Source of the DNA: Nocardioides ochotonae
Lineage (GTDB): Bacteria; Actinomycetota; Actinomycetes; Propionibacteriales; Nocardioidaceae
Assembly: GCF_011420305.2 (NCBI RefSeq)
Contig: NZ_CP061769.1
Span: 2,219,001 to 2,283,000 of the forward strand
Reading direction: 5' to 3'
DNA length: 64,000 nt
Shown: positions 39,075-48,511 of the stretch, piece by piece
How the letters are laid out: each line of letters begins with the position of its first letter
How positions within the stretch are numbered: position 1 is the stretch's first letter
The notes under the pieces: model-generated
Databases searched by the model: none
The model's input: the letters and a program-made list of their open reading frames with translations, nothing else
What the model was told of the DNA's origin: nothing
Program-made: the position numbers and the translations under genes

Positions 39075-39422
39075 TCAGGGCTTCAGCGCACCACTCAACG
39101 CGGCGAGCGTCTCCTCGACGAGCCGGTAGAACGCCCAGCGCCCCCGCTGCTCACGCACGACGAGCCCGGCGTCCACCAGCTGCTTCATGTGGTGCGACAC
39201 CGTCGGCTGCGAGAGACCCACCGGCTCGGTCAGGTCGCAGATGCAGGCCTCGCGCTCGGGCTGTGCGGCGATCAGGGACAGCAGCCGGACCCGCGTGGGG
39301 TCGCCGAGCGCCTTGAACGTCCGCGCCAGTCGCTGCGCCTCCTCCACGTCCAGCACGCCGCCGGTGACGGTGGAGCAGCAGGCCGAGGCGTCGACGACGG
39401 GGAGGGACGTGGCGGCGGTCAT
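39075..39422 (-). CDS. arsR: ArsR-family arsenic-responsive repressor
   Basis: 115 residues. Winged helix: RLARTFKALGDPTRVRLLSL, GLSQPTVSHHMKQLVDAGLV, GRWAFYRL. Cys pairs ACCS near the N-terminus and ACIC before the HTH can bind As(III). The start at 39422 is chosen because the longer frame runs through the operator. Divergent from arsM with a dyad between; it should repress both directions until arsenite or methylarsenite binds. Confidence 0.9.
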   Translation of the reverse strand: MTAATSLPVVDASACCSTVTGGVLDVEEAQRLARTFKALGDPTRVRLLSLIAAQPEREACICDLTEPVGLSQPTVSHHMKQLVDAGLVVREQRGRWAFYRLVEETLAALSGALKP

Positions 39423-39443
39423 GGCTTGAGTCTGCCAGACGCA

Positions 39444-39484
39444 TTGACAATCGTCGATAGATAGAGAACCCTCGATCCATCGAC
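39444..39484. promoter_or_regulatory. arsR/arsM promoter-operator
   Basis: GTCGATAGATAGAG (39453-39466) and CTCGATCCATCGAC (39471-39484) are inverted repeats with 12 of 14 matches and a 4-bp centre. A consensus TTGACA (39444-39449) lies directly upstream, so ArsR bound here would block rightward transcription. Confidence 0.65.
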
Positions 39485-39516
39485 ACACGCCGATACGACG
39501 CGAAAGGCAGGCGGTC

Positions 39517-40344
39517 ATGACCACGACCCCGACCCCCGACGAGACCAACACCGAGGCCTCGCAGCTGCGCGAGGAGGTCCGCAGCCGCTACGCCCAGGCA
39601 GCCACCGCCGTCGTCGGCGGCACCGGCAACGCCGAGCTCAATGAGGCGCTCCAGGTGGTCGAGGACGACTGCGGGACCTCGTGCTGCAGCGGTGAGGTCG
39701 CGGTCGACGAGTCGTTCGGCGCGACCCTCTACAGCAGCGACGACCAGCAGGCCCTCCCCGCCGAGGCGGTCGCGGCCAGCCTGGGCTGCGGCAACCCGAC
39801 CGCGGTCGCCGACCTGCGCGCCGGCGAGAAGGTGCTCGACCTCGGCTCGGGGGGCGGCATCGACGTACTCCTCTCCGCCCGCCGGGTCGGCGAGACCGGG
39901 TTCGCCTACGGCGTCGACATGACCGACGAGATGCTCGACCTCGCCCGCGCCAACGCCGCGAAGGCCGGCGCGAGCAACGTCGAGTTCCTCAAGGGCACCA
40001 TCGAGGACATCCCGCTGCCGGACGCCGCCGTGGACGTCGTCATCTCCAACTGCGTCATCAACCTCTCCGTCGACAAGCCCCGGGTGATCGCCGAGATGCA
40101 CCGGGTGCTCGTCCCGGGCGGCCGGATCGGGATCTCCGACGTCGTCGCCGAGGACCACCTCACGCCCGAGGACCGCGCCGAGCGGGGCTCGTACGTCGGC
40201 TGCATCGCCGGCGCCCTGTCGCGCAGCGAGTACCTCGACGGGCTCGGTGCCGCCGGGTTCGTCGACGCGGAGGTCGAGTTCACCCACGAGGCCGCCCCGG
40301 GCATGCACGGCGCGATCATCCGCGCCACCAAGCCGACCGCATGA
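39517..40344 (+). CDS. arsM: arsenite methyltransferase
   Basis: 275 residues. SAM-binding [20 protein letters not shown], the ArsM-typical [31 protein letters not shown]; Cys in [17 protein letters not shown] and YVGCIAG can bind As(III). Converts arsenite to methylated forms using S-adenosylmethionine. First gene of an operon with acr3 and arsC (ATGA overlaps) under the divergent operator. Confidence 0.93.
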   Translation: MTTTPTPDETNTEASQLREEVRSRYAQAATAVVGGTGNAELNEALQVVEDDCGTSCCSGEVAVDESFGATLYSSDDQQALPAEAVAASLGCGNPTAVADLRAGEKVLDLGSGGGIDVLLSARRVGETGFAYGVDMTDEMLDLARANAAKAGASNVEFLKGTIEDIPLPDAAVDVVISNCVINLSVDKPRVIAEMHRVLVPGGRIGISDVVAEDHLTPEDRAERGSYVGCIAGALSRSEYLDGLGAAGFVDAEVEFTHEAAPGMHGAIIRATKPTA

Positions 40345-41429
40345 GCAGCACCGTCTCCTCGACCACCGACGCGGCAGCCGGCCGGCGGCTGTCCACCCTC
40401 GACCGCTACCTCCCGGTGTGGATCGGGATCGCGATGGTCGCCGGCCTGCTCGCCGGTCGCTGGGTGCCCGGGATCGCCGACGCCCTCGACGCCGTCACCG
40501 TCGGCTCGATCTCGGTGCCGATCGCGCTCGGCCTGCTGGTGATGATGTACCCGGTGCTGGCCAAGGTCCGCTACCACGAGGTCGGCCACGTCGTCCGCGA
40601 CCGGCGGATGATGGCGCTCTCCTTGGTCCTCAACTGGGTCCTCGGCCCGGCGCTGATGTTCGCCCTGGCCTGGCTGTTCCTGCCCGACCTGCCCGAGTAC
40701 CGCACCGGGCTCATCATCGTCGGCCTGGCCCGCTGCATCGCGATGGTCATCATCTGGAACGACCTGGCCTGCGGGGACCGCGAGGCCGCCGCGGTCCTGG
40801 TCGCCGTGAACTCCGTCTTCCAGGTCCTCGCCTTCGCGCTGCTCGGCTGGTTCTACCTCGACCTGCTGCCCGGCTGGCTGGGCCTGTCCACCACCGGCCT
40901 CGACGTCTCCCCCTGGCAGATCGCCTGGAGCGTGCTCGTCTTCCTCGGGATCCCGCTGGCCGCCGGCTACCTCACCCGGCGCATCGGCGAGAAGCGACGC
41001 GGCCGCGAGTGGTACGAGGAGCGCCTCCTGCCGCGCCTGGGCCCGTGGGCGCTGTACGGGCTGCTGTTCACGATCGTCGTGCTGTTCGCGCTCCAGGGCG
41101 AGACGATCACCGGCCAGCCCCTCGACGTGGCGCGCATCGCCGTACCGCTGGTCATCTACTTCGCGCTCATGTGGGCCGGCTCGCTGCTGCTGGCCCGCCG
41201 CGTCGGTCTGGGGTACGCCCGCGCCACCACCGTCGCCTTCACCGCCGCGGGCAACAACTTCGAGCTCGCGATCGCCGTCGCCATCGCGGTCTTCGGGGTC
41301 ACCAGCGGCCAGGCGCTCGCCGGGGTCGTCGGTCCGCTCATCGAGGTCCCGGTCCTGGTGGGACTGGTGTACGTCAGCCTCTGGGCGCGCCGCTTCTTCC
41401 CCGACCAGGCCCAGGGGGTCGCCCGATGA
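40341..41429 (+). CDS. acr3: arsenite efflux pump Acr3
   Basis: 362 residues with about ten membrane spans ([59 protein letters not shown]). The conserved ACR3 segment [19 protein letters not shown] has the transport Cys, and [20 protein letters not shown] is present. Exports As(III) by proton motive force. Overlaps arsM and arsC by 4 bases each. Confidence 0.95.
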   Translation: MSSTVSSTTDAAAGRRLSTLDRYLPVWIGIAMVAGLLAGRWVPGIADALDAVTVGSISVPIALGLLVMMYPVLAKVRYHEVGHVVRDRRMMALSLVLNWVLGPALMFALAWLFLPDLPEYRTGLIIVGLARCIAMVIIWNDLACGDREAAAVLVAVNSVFQVLAFALLGWFYLDLLPGWLGLSTTGLDVSPWQIAWSVLVFLGIPLAAGYLTRRIGEKRRGREWYEERLLPRLGPWALYGLLFTIVVLFALQGETITGQPLDVARIAVPLVIYFALMWAGSLLLARRVGLGYARATTVAFTAAGNNFELAIAVAIAVFGVTSGQALAGVVGPLIEVPVLVGLVYVSLWARRFFPDQAQGVAR

Positions 41430-41866
41430 CGGCCGAGCGGGTGCCGCAGGTGGTGTTCGCCTGCGTCCGCAACGGCGGGCGCTCGGTGATCGCCCGGGTG
41501 CTCACCGAGCAGTACGCCGTGGGCCGCGTCGTCGCGGTGTCGGCCGGCACCCAGCCCGGAGAGCGGATCCACCCCGAGGTCGCCCGCGCGCTCGAGCAGC
41601 TCGGGCTCGACACCTCCCGCGAGCGCCCCCAGCGCCTCACCACCGAGATGGTGGCCGCCAGCGACCTCGCCATCACGCTCGGCTGCGGCGAGGAGTGCCC
41701 CTACGTCCCCGGGGTGACCTACCGCGACTGGCCCGTTGACGACCCGGGCGGCCAGGACGACGCCACGGTGCGCCGCATCGTCGCCGACCTGGACACCCGT
41801 GTCCGCGACCTGCTGCGCGAGCTCGTCCCCGATCTCCCGCTTGCGGCGAGCGTCCTCGACGGCTGA
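41426..41866 (+). CDS. arsC: arsenate reductase, low-molecular-weight phosphatase type
   Basis: 146 residues, [20 protein letters not shown]; the CX5R loop is CVRNGGR near residue 13, then [11 protein letters not shown] and the DWPVDDPGG acid-base Asp loop. Reduces As(V) to As(III) for export by Acr3; actinobacterial members use mycothiol or thioredoxin. The start at 41426 overlaps the acr3 stop. Confidence 0.92.
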   Translation: MTAERVPQVVFACVRNGGRSVIARVLTEQYAVGRVVAVSAGTQPGERIHPEVARALEQLGLDTSRERPQRLTTEMVAASDLAITLGCGEECPYVPGVTYRDWPVDDPGGQDDATVRRIVADLDTRVRDLLRELVPDLPLAASVLDG

Positions 41867-41882
41867 GGACCGGGTCGACCGG

Positions 41883-42461
41883 TCAGCGCCGGACCTCGTA
41901 GTGGGCCGCGGTCACGCCGTCCGGGAGGTCCTGCGTCCCCACGTGCCGTAGGTTCACCCAGCTGTCCAGGGCGCTGAAGAACGGCGTACCGCCGCCGACC
42001 AGGACCGGGTGTGTGACCACCTGGTACTCGTCGATCAGGCCGGCGCGCATCGCCGTACCCGCGAGGCCGGCGCCACCGATCTCCATCGGGGCGCCGTCCT
42101 CGGCCTTCAGGCGGCGGATCTCGGCCACGGCGTCACCGGTGACGAGGCGCGCGTTGCCGTCGGCCTCGTCGAGGGTCGTGGAGAACACCACCTTCGGCGT
42201 CCGCTGCCAGAGCTGGGCGAACTCGACCTCCACGGGCGTCGCGTCCGGCTGCTGGTCGGCGGTCGGCCAGTGCGCGCTCATCAGCTCCCACAGCCTGCGG
42301 CCGTACAGCGAGAGCCCGATCTCCCGGGCGCGGTCGTTGAACCACTGGTGCAGCTCGGGGCTCGGCACGCTCCAGCCGATGTCGTCGCCGGGTGCGGCGA
42401 TGTAGCCGTCCAGGCTCGCGTTCATCATGTAGCTCAGCTTGCGCACGTGGTCAGCCTCCAT
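41883..42461 (-). CDS. dihydrofolate-reductase-like RibD C-terminal domain protein
   Basis: 192 residues: VRKLSYMMNASLDGYIAAPG, LSLYGRRLWELMSAHWPTAD, KVVFSTTLDEADGNARL, PMEIGGAGLAGTAMRAGLID. This is the YyaP/RibD_C family of small NADPH-binding reductases of mostly unknown substrate. A GTG at 42446 is an alternative start. Convergent with the ars operon and not part of it. Confidence 0.85.
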   Translation of the reverse strand: MEADHVRKLSYMMNASLDGYIAAPGDDIGWSVPSPELHQWFNDRAREIGLSLYGRRLWELMSAHWPTADQQPDATPVEVEFAQLWQRTPKVVFSTTLDEADGNARLVTGDAVAEIRRLKAEDGAPMEIGGAGLAGTAMRAGLIDEYQVVTHPVLVGGGTPFFSALDSWVNLRHVGTQDLPDGVTAAHYEVRR

Positions 42462-42548
42462 CGCGTCGTCCGGTCTGTCGGCTACCGACCGCGTCGCCGG
42501 CGCGAACTCATCGGCGCGCGGCCAACTCCGGGTGCGCCGGTCGCGTGC

Positions 42549-43835
42549 TCAGACCGCGGCCGGGTGTGGTCGCTGGTACCAGACCAGCGCAGGCACCAGC
42601 AGCAGCGCGAGCAGTCCGCCGCCCAGCGCGAGCGTGGCGAAGCTGGACACCCCGACCACCATCCCGGAGAGCGCCCCACCACCGGCACCCGAGAGGGCGA
42701 TGAGCACGTCGACGGCGCCCTGGGTCTTGGCGCGGGTCTCCAGCGTGGTGGCGTCGACGATGAGCGCCGTGCCGGCGATCAGCCCGAAGTTCCAGCCCAG
42801 GCCCAGGAGGACCAGGGCCGCCGCGATGAGCGGCATCGAGTCGCCCGGGGCGAGGGCGGCCAGCACGCCCGCGGCGAGGAGGGTCACCCCCGAGGCAGCC
42901 GCCATCGGGACGCGACCGATCCGGTCGACCAGCGGGCCGGTGACCAGGGACGGCAGGAACATCGCGCCGACGTGGAGCCCGATCACGAACCCGACATCGC
43001 CGAGGCTGTGGTCGTGATGGCGCATGTGCACCGGGGTCATCGTCATGATCGCGACCATCGAGACCTGGGTCAGCACCATGATGGTCGCCCCGACCGCGAC
43101 CCCGCGCGACGACCCGGCGGCCGGTTCGAGGGCCGCGTCCGACCCCTCCCCGCCCGCAGCGAGCGCCGCCCGGCTGCGCTCGTCGGCGATCCGCCGCGCG
43201 GTGAGCAGCGGGTCCGGCCGCAGGAAGACGAGGAGCACCAGCCCCGCCAGCCCGTAGGCCACGGCGGCCAACAGGAACGGCCCGGTCAGCGCCGGTACGC
43301 CGAGGGCGCGCGCGAGGTCGCCGAGCGGGTCGACGAGGTTGGGGCCGGCGACGGCGCCGAAGGTGGTCGACACCATGGCGATCGAGACCGCGGTGCCGCG
43401 CGACTGCGCGGGCGCCAGGTCGGTTCCGGCGTACCGCGCCTGCAGGTTGGTGGCGGTCCCGCCGCCGTACACGAACAGCGCGACGAAGAACAACGGCAGG
43501 TTCTCGAGCACCGCCGCGAGGACGATGAACGCCGCGCCCACGGCGCCGACGAGGAAGCCGCCGGCGAGCCCGAGGCGACGCCCGGAACGCTGGGACACCC
43601 GGCCCACGGTGAACGCCGCGAGCGCCGAGCCGAGAGTGAACAGCGCGGCCGGGAGACCGGCGACGCTCTCGCCGCCGACCAGGTCCTGGGCGAGGAGGCC
43701 GCCGACGGTGACGCCGGCGGCCAGGCCCGCGCCACCGAACACCTGGGAGATGACGACAACCGTGAGCGTGCGCCGGTAGAGGCGCCGCTGCTCCTCGGCT
43801 CCGATCGGGTCGGTTGCCGGCGAGGCAGGCGTCAT
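42549..43835 (-). CDS. MFS transporter
   Basis: 428 residues, twelve predicted spans: LTVVVISQVFGGAGLAAGV, LAAFTVGRVSQRSGRRLGLA (the loop 2-3 MFS signature), ATIMVLTQVSMVAIMTMTPV, FGLIAGTALIVDAT, then an apolar C-terminal half. A central acidic/Ala loop (DERSRAALAAGGEGSDAALE) separates the two halves. Substrate unknown; drug-efflux type by resemblance. Single gene. Confidence 0.85.
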   Translation of the reverse strand: MTPASPATDPIGAEEQRRLYRRTLTVVVISQVFGGAGLAAGVTVGGLLAQDLVGGESVAGLPAALFTLGSALAAFTVGRVSQRSGRRLGLAGGFLVGAVGAAFIVLAAVLENLPLFFVALFVYGGGTATNLQARYAGTDLAPAQSRGTAVSIAMVSTTFGAVAGPNLVDPLGDLARALGVPALTGPFLLAAVAYGLAGLVLLVFLRPDPLLTARRIADERSRAALAAGGEGSDAALEPAAGSSRGVAVGATIMVLTQVSMVAIMTMTPVHMRHHDHSLGDVGFVIGLHVGAMFLPSLVTGPLVDRIGRVPMAAASGVTLLAAGVLAALAPGDSMPLIAAALVLLGLGWNFGLIAGTALIVDATTLETRAKTQGAVDVLIALSGAGGGALSGMVVGVSSFATLALGGGLLALLLVPALVWYQRPHPAAV

Positions 43836-43911
43836 GGGTTCTCCGTGGTGCTTCGGGCCTCGCGTCGTTCCCAGGCCGGATCGGTTGCAGGACCAACCAT
43901 GCCGGGTCGGT

Positions 43912-45181
43912 CTAGCAGCGTCGGTGGAAGGTCAGCCTGCCGCCGGGTAGGTGTTTGGTCTTGTAGGCAGGGTCGTGAGCTCGGGCGTGGTGGCGGGGAC
44001 AGAGCAGCCGGCCGCTGGCCACGCTGGTCACACCGCCGCACGACCACGGAACGTCGTGGTGGGCGTGGCAGAGACCCGGCGGCCAGTCGCACCCCTCCGC
44101 GGTGCAGCCGCCGTCGCGCAGCGCCAGGGCGACACGGTGGGTCTTGGTGTGGAACCGGCGCTTGCGACCGACATCGAGCGGACGGCCCTGACCGTCGAGG
44201 ACGGCCGGCACGATCCCGGCCTCACACGCCAGGCGCCGGGCTTCGGTGGCGGAGATCGTCTCGCCGGTGTGCAGGTGTGCGGCGCGCAGCCCACCGAGCA
44301 GGGAGTCCAGGGTCATCGTGATCACGATGGTCGCGGCCACGCCCCCGGCGTCGGGGACCCGGTCGGTGGGATAGCGCTCGAGATAGCCGCAGAACGCCTG
44401 CCCGAGCCGTTCCGGCCCCGGCCGCCGCTCACCTGCCACAGCGCCGGCGCCGTTCACCGCGTGTTGGTGCTTCGGGGCGGCGATCGCCAACAGCGCGGCG
44501 CGCAACATCGCCGCATGGTGGGGCGGGATCGTGAAACGCCCGTGGGTCTTGCCGTGCCCGTCATCCGACATCGTCAGCCGGGCCGCGGCACGCGCCGCGG
44601 CCTCCTCGCGCTCCAGCCGTGCGGCCTCGGCGGCGTCGGCCTGCTCGGGAGCAGCCACCTCCATCAGGCGCTTGGCCAGGCGGCGCAGGGTGATCGCGTC
44701 ATGCTCGCCCGCCTGCTCGAGGAGGAACTCCTCGGCCTTGGCGCGGGTGTCGTCGTCGACCAGCTCGGCCGGTAGGTCGTCGACCGCGTCGACGATCACC
44801 TGAGCCTGGTCGAGGTGGATCCGCCCGACGGCAAACGCCTCCCGGACAGTGTCGTGCTGCCCGGTGTCCAGCGCCCCGGGCCAGCCGCATCAATCGGTGG
44901 GTCTCCGGGCGGGTGAGACGGGCGTGGTGCGCCCACCAGTTCGCGGTGCTCGTCGCCCCGACCGCGTCGCCGACCTCGACGGCATGGGCGTGGGCCGCGA
45001 GGCGCAGCCGCAGCTCCTGCAATCGGTCGATCTCAGCCCCCCGGGCCAGCAGCGCCGCCCCCGTCTCCGCCTCGCTCAAGGACCACACCGGCGCATCGGC
45101 GACCGCGTCGAGGGCCTCGTGCACGCACGCCACCGCCGCGGCCACCGGGTGACCGGATCGGGGCTGGCGAGGTGCTTCCAT
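43912..45181 (-). pseudogene. DUF222/13E12-family HNH protein, frameshifted
   Basis: N-terminal part (MEAPRQPRSGHPVAAAVACV, WWAHHARLTRPETHRLMRLA) breaks at 44874-44877; the rest (QVIVDAVDDLPAELVDDDT, DDGHGKTHGRFTIPPHHAAM) continues in another frame to the HNH end CTAEGCDWPPGLCHAHHDVP and LCPRHHARAH. Removing one base in the C run mends the frame into a roughly 420-residue protein, the usual size for this actinobacterial family. The reading error may be technical. Function of the family is uncertain; HNH suggests a nuclease tied to mobile or SOS-induced genes. Confidence 0.8.
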
Positions 45182-45574
45182 GGACCTACTCAACCACCGA
45201 CCACCGACAGTCCCGGGCGACCGTTCCCCCAGGTCAGAAGACCTGTGGACAACCACCCGACCTGCCCGGACGGGCAAGCGGGCGCCTCGGCCCGAGCAGT
45301 ACGTCTGCCATCCGCGCAGGAGCGGCGAGCGCACTCCCCCGGGGGTGCCCGTTGTCGTTGCTGCCTGTCTGGGACGGCGGGTGGCGGGGCTCCTCGTGCC
45401 CGGTGAGTCGCTTCCGGTTGCGTCTGTTATCCGAACGTCGGGCGCCGCTCATGCAGTCGACCAGCGCCGGGCTGTGCCCGGTTGCGCCGTCCGAACAGGT
45501 GCGGAACGTTCGACAGCACCGCCCGCAGACTCGGCTCACGCCGAACCGGAGATCGGGCAGGAAGGAGCGCTCCC
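45182..45574. other. gene-free stretch
   Basis: Several short open frames occur on both strands but none has a ribosome site, a domain or a good codon pattern. No tRNA or strong hairpin was found. It may be decayed coding DNA like the pseudogene that follows. Confidence 0.5.
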
Positions 45575-45993
45575 GTGCGCATCGGCGACATCGACCTGCA
45601 CCCGCTCACCGACGGCACGTTCCGTGCCGGGCCGGGCTACTCGGCGACCCCGTGACCACGCACGGGCACGAGGACTACTTCGCATCGGACGGCAAGGCGT
45701 TCCTGCCGATCGGCTGCTTCCTCATCGGTGGACAGCTCACCTCGTCGACCACGACACGTCGATCGCCCCCGGGGTTGACCTCGTCATGACGCCCGGGCAC
45801 ACCCCCGGACACCTCTCCGTCGTCGTCTCCTCAGGCGTCCATCGGAGACGCCGACCCCGGGCTCGCCGCGCAGGTGCGCGGGCGGCTGTTCCGTGAGCTC
45901 GAGGGAGAGCACGTCATCGGCGCCGGATCGCACTTCCCCGAGCTGCGGTTCGGCCGGGTGCTCGCCGGCGAGCTTCGCCGCTGGATCGCCTGA
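45575..45993 (+). pseudogene. metallo-beta-lactamase-fold hydrolase, internally deleted
   Basis: Starts well (GTG 45575 with AAGGAG): MRIGDIDLHPLTDGTFRAG, then a frame jump to THGHEDYFASDGKAFLPIG and GCFLI, then fragments VDHDTSIAPG and VDLVMTPGHTPGHLSVVVSS (the third metal-binding His) and an intact C-terminal end GEHVIGAGSHFPELRFGRV. The HxHxDH metal site is missing and the total is about half the usual length, so it is a true remnant and not just a single error. Confidence 0.75.
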
Positions 45994-46003
45994 GCAGCGC
46001 GCC

Positions 46004-47665
46004 TCAGCCGACCTGCACCCGTCCGTCCTCCACCCGCCAGCGCTGATCCAGCGCGACGTTCGCCAGCAGCCGGCGGTCGTGGGAGACCAGCAGCAGCGCG
46101 CCGTCGTACGACGCGAGCGCCTCCTCGAGCTGCTCGATCGCGGGCAGGTCGAGGTGGTTGGTGGGCTCGTCCAGCACCAGCAGGTTGACCCCGCGGGCCT
46201 GGAGCAGCGCCATCGCGGCGCGGGTCCGCTCACCGGGCGAGAGCCGGCCGACGAGGCTGGAGACCTGGTCGGCCTTGAGACCGAACTTCGCAAGCAGGGT
46301 GCGGACCTCGGCCGGCGTCCACTCGGGGACCGCGAGCTCGACGGCGGTGCCGAGCGGCTGGTCCTCGGGCAGTCCGGTGCGGGCCTGGTCGATCACGCCG
46401 ACCGACACCGAGGCGCCCAGCGACGCCGAGCCGGAGTCGGGCGCGACCTCGCCGAGGAGCAGCCGCAGCAGCGTGGTCTTGCCGGCGCCATTGGGACCGG
46501 TGATGCCGATCCGGTCGCGCGCGTTGACCTGCAGCGAGGCGGGCCCGAAGGTGAAGTCACCTTGGGTCAGCGTCGCCTCGTTGAGCGTCGCGACCACCGC
46601 CGAGGAACGCGGCGCGGCGGCGATGCTGAACTGCAGCACCCACTCCTTGCGAGGCTCCTCGACCTCGTCGAGCCGCGCGATCCGCGACTCCATCTGGCGC
46701 ACCTTCTGCGCCTGCTTCTCCGAGGACTCGCTCTGCGCGCGGCGGCGGATCTTGTCGTTGTCAGGTGACTTCTTCATCGCATTGCGCACGCCCTGGGAGC
46801 TCCACTCGCGCTGCACCTTCGCGCGCGAGACCAGGTCGGCCTTCTTGTCCGCGAACTCCTCGTAGGCCTCGCGGGCGTGGCGCTTGGCCACCGCGCGGTC
46901 GGCGAGGAACGCGTCGTACCCGCCGTCGTAGACCGCCACCTGGTGCTGGGCCAGGTCGAGCTCGACCACCCGGGTCACGCAGCGGGCCAGGAACTCGCGG
47001 TCGTGGGAGACCAGCACGACTCCCCCGCGCAGCCCGCGCACGAAGGCCTCCAGCCGCTCCAGGCCGTCGAGGTCGAGGTCGTTGGTCGGCTCGTCGAGCA
47101 GGACGACGTCGAAGCGGCTCAGCAGCAGCGCGGCCAGCGCGGCGCGCGCCGCCTGCCCGCCGGACAGCGAGGTCATCAGCGCGTCCGGGCCGACGTCGAG
47201 CCCGAGGTCGGCGAGCACCGGCGGCAGCCGGTCCTCGAGGTCGGAGGCACCGGAGGCCATCCAGTGGTCGAAGGCGACGGCGTAGGCGTCGTTGGCGCCG
47301 GGCGTGTCCGAGCCGAGCGCCGCGGCGCACCACTCCATCGCCTCGGTCGCGGCCGTCGCACCGGTACGCCGCGCGATGTAGCCGGCCACCGTCTCGCCCG
47401 GGACCCGGTCGTGCTCCTGGGGCAGCCAGCCCACGAACGCGTCCGCGGGCGCGAGCGACACGCTTCCGGCCAGCGGGGCGTCGACGCCGGCGAGCAGCCG
47501 CAGCAGCGTCGACTTGCCGGCACCGTTGGCGCCGACGACGCCGACCACGTCGCCGGGGGCGACCGTGAGGTCGAGGGACTCGAAGAGCACGCGATGGCCG
47601 TGGCCGCCGGCCAGGCCCTTCGCGACGAGGGTGGCAGTCACGCCGTGGATCGTAGTCGTCGCCAT
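46004..47665 (-). CDS. ABC-F family ATP-binding protein
   Basis: 553 residues, two ABC cassettes and no membrane span. Cassette 1: GVVGANGAGKSTLLRLL, LSGGQAARAALAALL, VVLLDEPTNDLDL. A charged linker helix (KADLVSRAKVQREWSSQGVR) follows. Cassette 2: GPNGAGKTTLLRLLLG, LSPGERTRAAMALLQ, LLVLDEPTNHLDLPAIEQLE. ABC-F proteins act on the ribosome (translation factor or antibiotic resistance). The start MATTTIHGVTATLVAKGLAG at 47665 is preferred to the longer frame. Confidence 0.92.
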   Translation of the reverse strand: MATTTIHGVTATLVAKGLAGGHGHRVLFESLDLTVAPGDVVGVVGANGAGKSTLLRLLAGVDAPLAGSVSLAPADAFVGWLPQEHDRVPGETVAGYIARRTGATAATEAMEWCAAALGSDTPGANDAYAVAFDHWMASGASDLEDRLPPVLADLGLDVGPDALMTSLSGGQAARAALAALLLSRFDVVLLDEPTNDLDLDGLERLEAFVRGLRGGVVLVSHDREFLARCVTRVVELDLAQHQVAVYDGGYDAFLADRAVAKRHAREAYEEFADKKADLVSRAKVQREWSSQGVRNAMKKSPDNDKIRRRAQSESSEKQAQKVRQMESRIARLDEVEEPRKEWVLQFSIAAAPRSSAVVATLNEATLTQGDFTFGPASLQVNARDRIGITGPNGAGKTTLLRLLLGEVAPDSGSASLGASVSVGVIDQARTGLPEDQPLGTAVELAVPEWTPAEVRTLLAKFGLKADQVSSLVGRLSPGERTRAAMALLQARGVNLLVLDEPTNHLDLPAIEQLEEALASYDGALLLVSHDRRLLANVALDQRWRVEDGRVQVG

Positions 47666-47793
47666 GCCGCCTCCCGCGACCGAGGCCGCGCACAACCACT
47701 GGCGCCGACTCGCGCACCCATTGGCCTCGACTCGCGCGACCATTGGGGCCGACTCGGCGGGCGGGACGAGCGGCAGTGGCTAGCATCAGCCGC

Positions 47794-48483
47794 ATGCCCC
47801 CCAGTGCCTCCGAGACCGACGGCCGTCGGTCCGCCGCAGCAGTCCGGCGCCGCAAGCGCGAGGCCGAGATCATCGCCGCCACCCGCGCACTCTTCGACCA
47901 GCGCGGCGTGCGCGACGCCCAGATCGACGACATCGCCAAGGCGGTCGGCATCAACCGGGCGATCGTCTATCGCCACTTCACCGGCAAGGAGGAGCTCTTC
48001 GCGCTCACCCTGGTCGGCTACCTCGAGGAGCTGCGCGACGCCCTCGAGGCCGCCAGCAGCACCGACGCGGCCCCCGCCGTACGCCTCGAGGCGATCGTCA
48101 CCGCCTTCGTGGAGTACGGCGTGGCCCACCCCGCGTTCGTCGACTGCGCCCAGGCGCTGATGCGCCGCTCGGGCCCCGAGCTGCTCGACGAGATCTCCGA
48201 GGGCGCGCTGTTCCGGCTCGGGCGGGCGATCTCCTCGTGCCTGGTGATCCTCAGCGGAGTGCTGGAGGACGGCGTGGCGGCCGGTGACTTCCACGTGCAG
48301 GACCCGCACCTGCTCGCGAACACGCTCTACGCCAGCGGCCTCGGCGCGCTCCAGCTCGCCCGGGTCGGGATCCTGGTCAAGGAGGCCGCGCCCGGCATCC
48401 CGACGCTGGGCGAGATCTCCGCCGACCAGGTGCGGGACTACCTGGTCACCTCGGCGCTCGCGCTGGCCGCACACCGCTCCTGA
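47794..48483 (+). CDS. TetR-family transcriptional regulator
   Basis: 229 residues. HTH: EIIAATRALFDQRGVRDAQI, DIAKAVGINRAIVYRHFTGK; then a helical ligand-binding half (LEELRDALEAASSTDAAPAV, CAQALMRRSGPELLDEI). The ATG at 47794 is chosen because the longer frame (47743) enters the ABC-F promoter region. Convergent with fadA2; likely regulates neighbouring fatty-acid genes. Confidence 0.88.
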   Translation: MPPSASETDGRRSAAAVRRRKREAEIIAATRALFDQRGVRDAQIDDIAKAVGINRAIVYRHFTGKEELFALTLVGYLEELRDALEAASSTDAAPAVRLEAIVTAFVEYGVAHPAFVDCAQALMRRSGPELLDEISEGALFRLGRAISSCLVILSGVLEDGVAAGDFHVQDPHLLANTLYASGLGALQLARVGILVKEAAPGIPTLGEISADQVRDYLVTSALALAAHRS

Positions 48484-48511
48484 GCCGACGTCGCACGGCC
48501 TGCGCGACTCC

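Noticed and set aside
45575-45993. Intact short metallo-hydrolase
   Set aside because: The metal-binding HxHxDH segment is absent and several frame changes are needed, so it is a remnant.
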